DNA of 64,000 nt, taken from contig CM069870.1 of NCBI GenBank assembly GCA_036172665.1, positions 44,598,001 to 44,662,000 on the forward strand, read 5' to 3'. Source of the DNA: Prosopocoilus inquinatus. Taxonomy: Eukaryota; Arthropoda; Insecta; Coleoptera; Lucanidae. Both the position numbers and the translations under genes were made by a program. The notes under the pieces are model-generated. The model was not told the DNA's origin. It saw only the letters and a list, made by a program, of their open reading frames with translations, and ran no database searches. Shown here in pieces: positions 63,981-64,000 of the stretch; within the stretch, counting starts at the first letter, position 1; each line of letters starts with the position of its first letter.

Positions 63981-64000
63981 ACGAAACAACACGCATTAGC
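63981..64000. repeat. Partial monomer at the window edge
   Basis: The first 20 bases of a further monomer, ending in CATTAGC. The array continues beyond the window. Confidence 0.97.

Larger units (their letters stand above)
1..64000. repeat. Satellite DNA array, 149-bp monomer, 430 complete copies
   Basis: The same unit recurs head to tail across the whole window, always in the same orientation. Using ACGAAAC as monomer position 1, starts fall at 1, 150, 299, 448 and so on. The sum of all monomer lengths accounts for 63980 bases, leaving a 20-bp partial unit. Landmarks within the monomer are ACGAAACAAC (1-10), GTTGTTCCTGTGATGTATCT (21-40), ATCGAT (42-47), ATGGACTCCAGTAA (81-94), GTGAGATAC (102-110), GGACGCAGCAGAAGCTGG (120-137) and ATAGTTTT (140-147). 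Composition is about 38% G+C. No reverse-complemented monomer, foreign insertion or unique spacer was seen. Length and uniformity indicate a eukaryotic centromeric or pericentromeric satellite. The family and species are not recognised. Confidence 0.98.

Noticed and set aside
1..64000. CRISPR array or other repeat-spacer system
   Set aside because: The whole 149-bp unit is repeated with no unique spacers, and the unit is far longer than a CRISPR repeat.
1..64000. Transposon or retroelement insertions within the array
   Set aside because: Monomer phase accounts for every base of the window. No terminal repeats, target-site duplications or non-satellite segments were seen.

Overview
The whole 64 kb window is one uninterrupted head-to-tail satellite DNA array. 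I see no gene, RNA gene, transposon, or break in orientation. The monomer is 149 bp. Counting start to start from the phase word ACGAAAC, the window holds 430 complete monomers plus a 20-bp partial one at the right edge (63981-64000). Of these, 407 are exactly 149 bp. The other 23 carry small indels (151, 148, 147, 146, 145, 144 or 128 bp). A typical monomer is about 38% G+C with no CpG deficit (6 CpG seen, about 5.4 expected). The array runs off both ends, so no flanking DNA is visible.

This is eukaryotic heterochromatin, probably centromeric or pericentromeric. The monomer is close to nucleosome-core length, and copies are nearly identical over many kilobases. I do not recognise the monomer as a named satellite family and cannot name the species. 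The lack of CpG depletion fits a genome with little germline methylation, as in many invertebrates, but this is weak evidence.

The main information lies above the monomer scale. Monomers fall into a handful of variant types, told apart by a few words in the left half (TACTTATC, TACTCATC or CATATATC; GTTTGG, GTTTCG or GGCGTTTCG) and the right half (CCCTGACG, CTCTGATG, CTCTAATG, TAGCTCTGATG, CTTTGATG, AGTCTGATG). The order of types repeats, giving nested higher-order repeats (HORs) and segmental duplications.

Layout, left to right: 1-3725, first 25 monomers of a 33-monomer HOR; 3726-7597, a block with an 11-monomer repeat; 7598-10873, a 22-monomer shortened copy of the 33-mer; 10874-15788, the full 33-mer (4915 bp); 15789-19811, a third copy with two extra monomers; 19812-24877, transition and second copy of the 11-monomer block; 24878-31731, a 7/8-monomer HOR (exact 1192-bp unit); 31732-37497, a more irregular zone with two 128-bp truncated monomers; 37498-50295, a 12.8-kb segment containing a 24-26 monomer internal duplication; 50296-53568, mosaic material including a shrunken piece of the 33-mer; 53569-64000, a second copy of the 12.8-kb segment, which lacks the internal duplication but has its own exact 13-monomer (1932 bp) tandem duplication.

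The array therefore records repeated unequal exchange and segmental amplification. Short open reading frames (at most 86 codons) are chance products of variant monomers and are not annotated as genes. No protein-coding or RNA-based system is supported here. The points worth following are the HOR architecture, mosaic monomers, recurrent slippage deletions, a shared truncated monomer, and a small dyad with a varying base pair.
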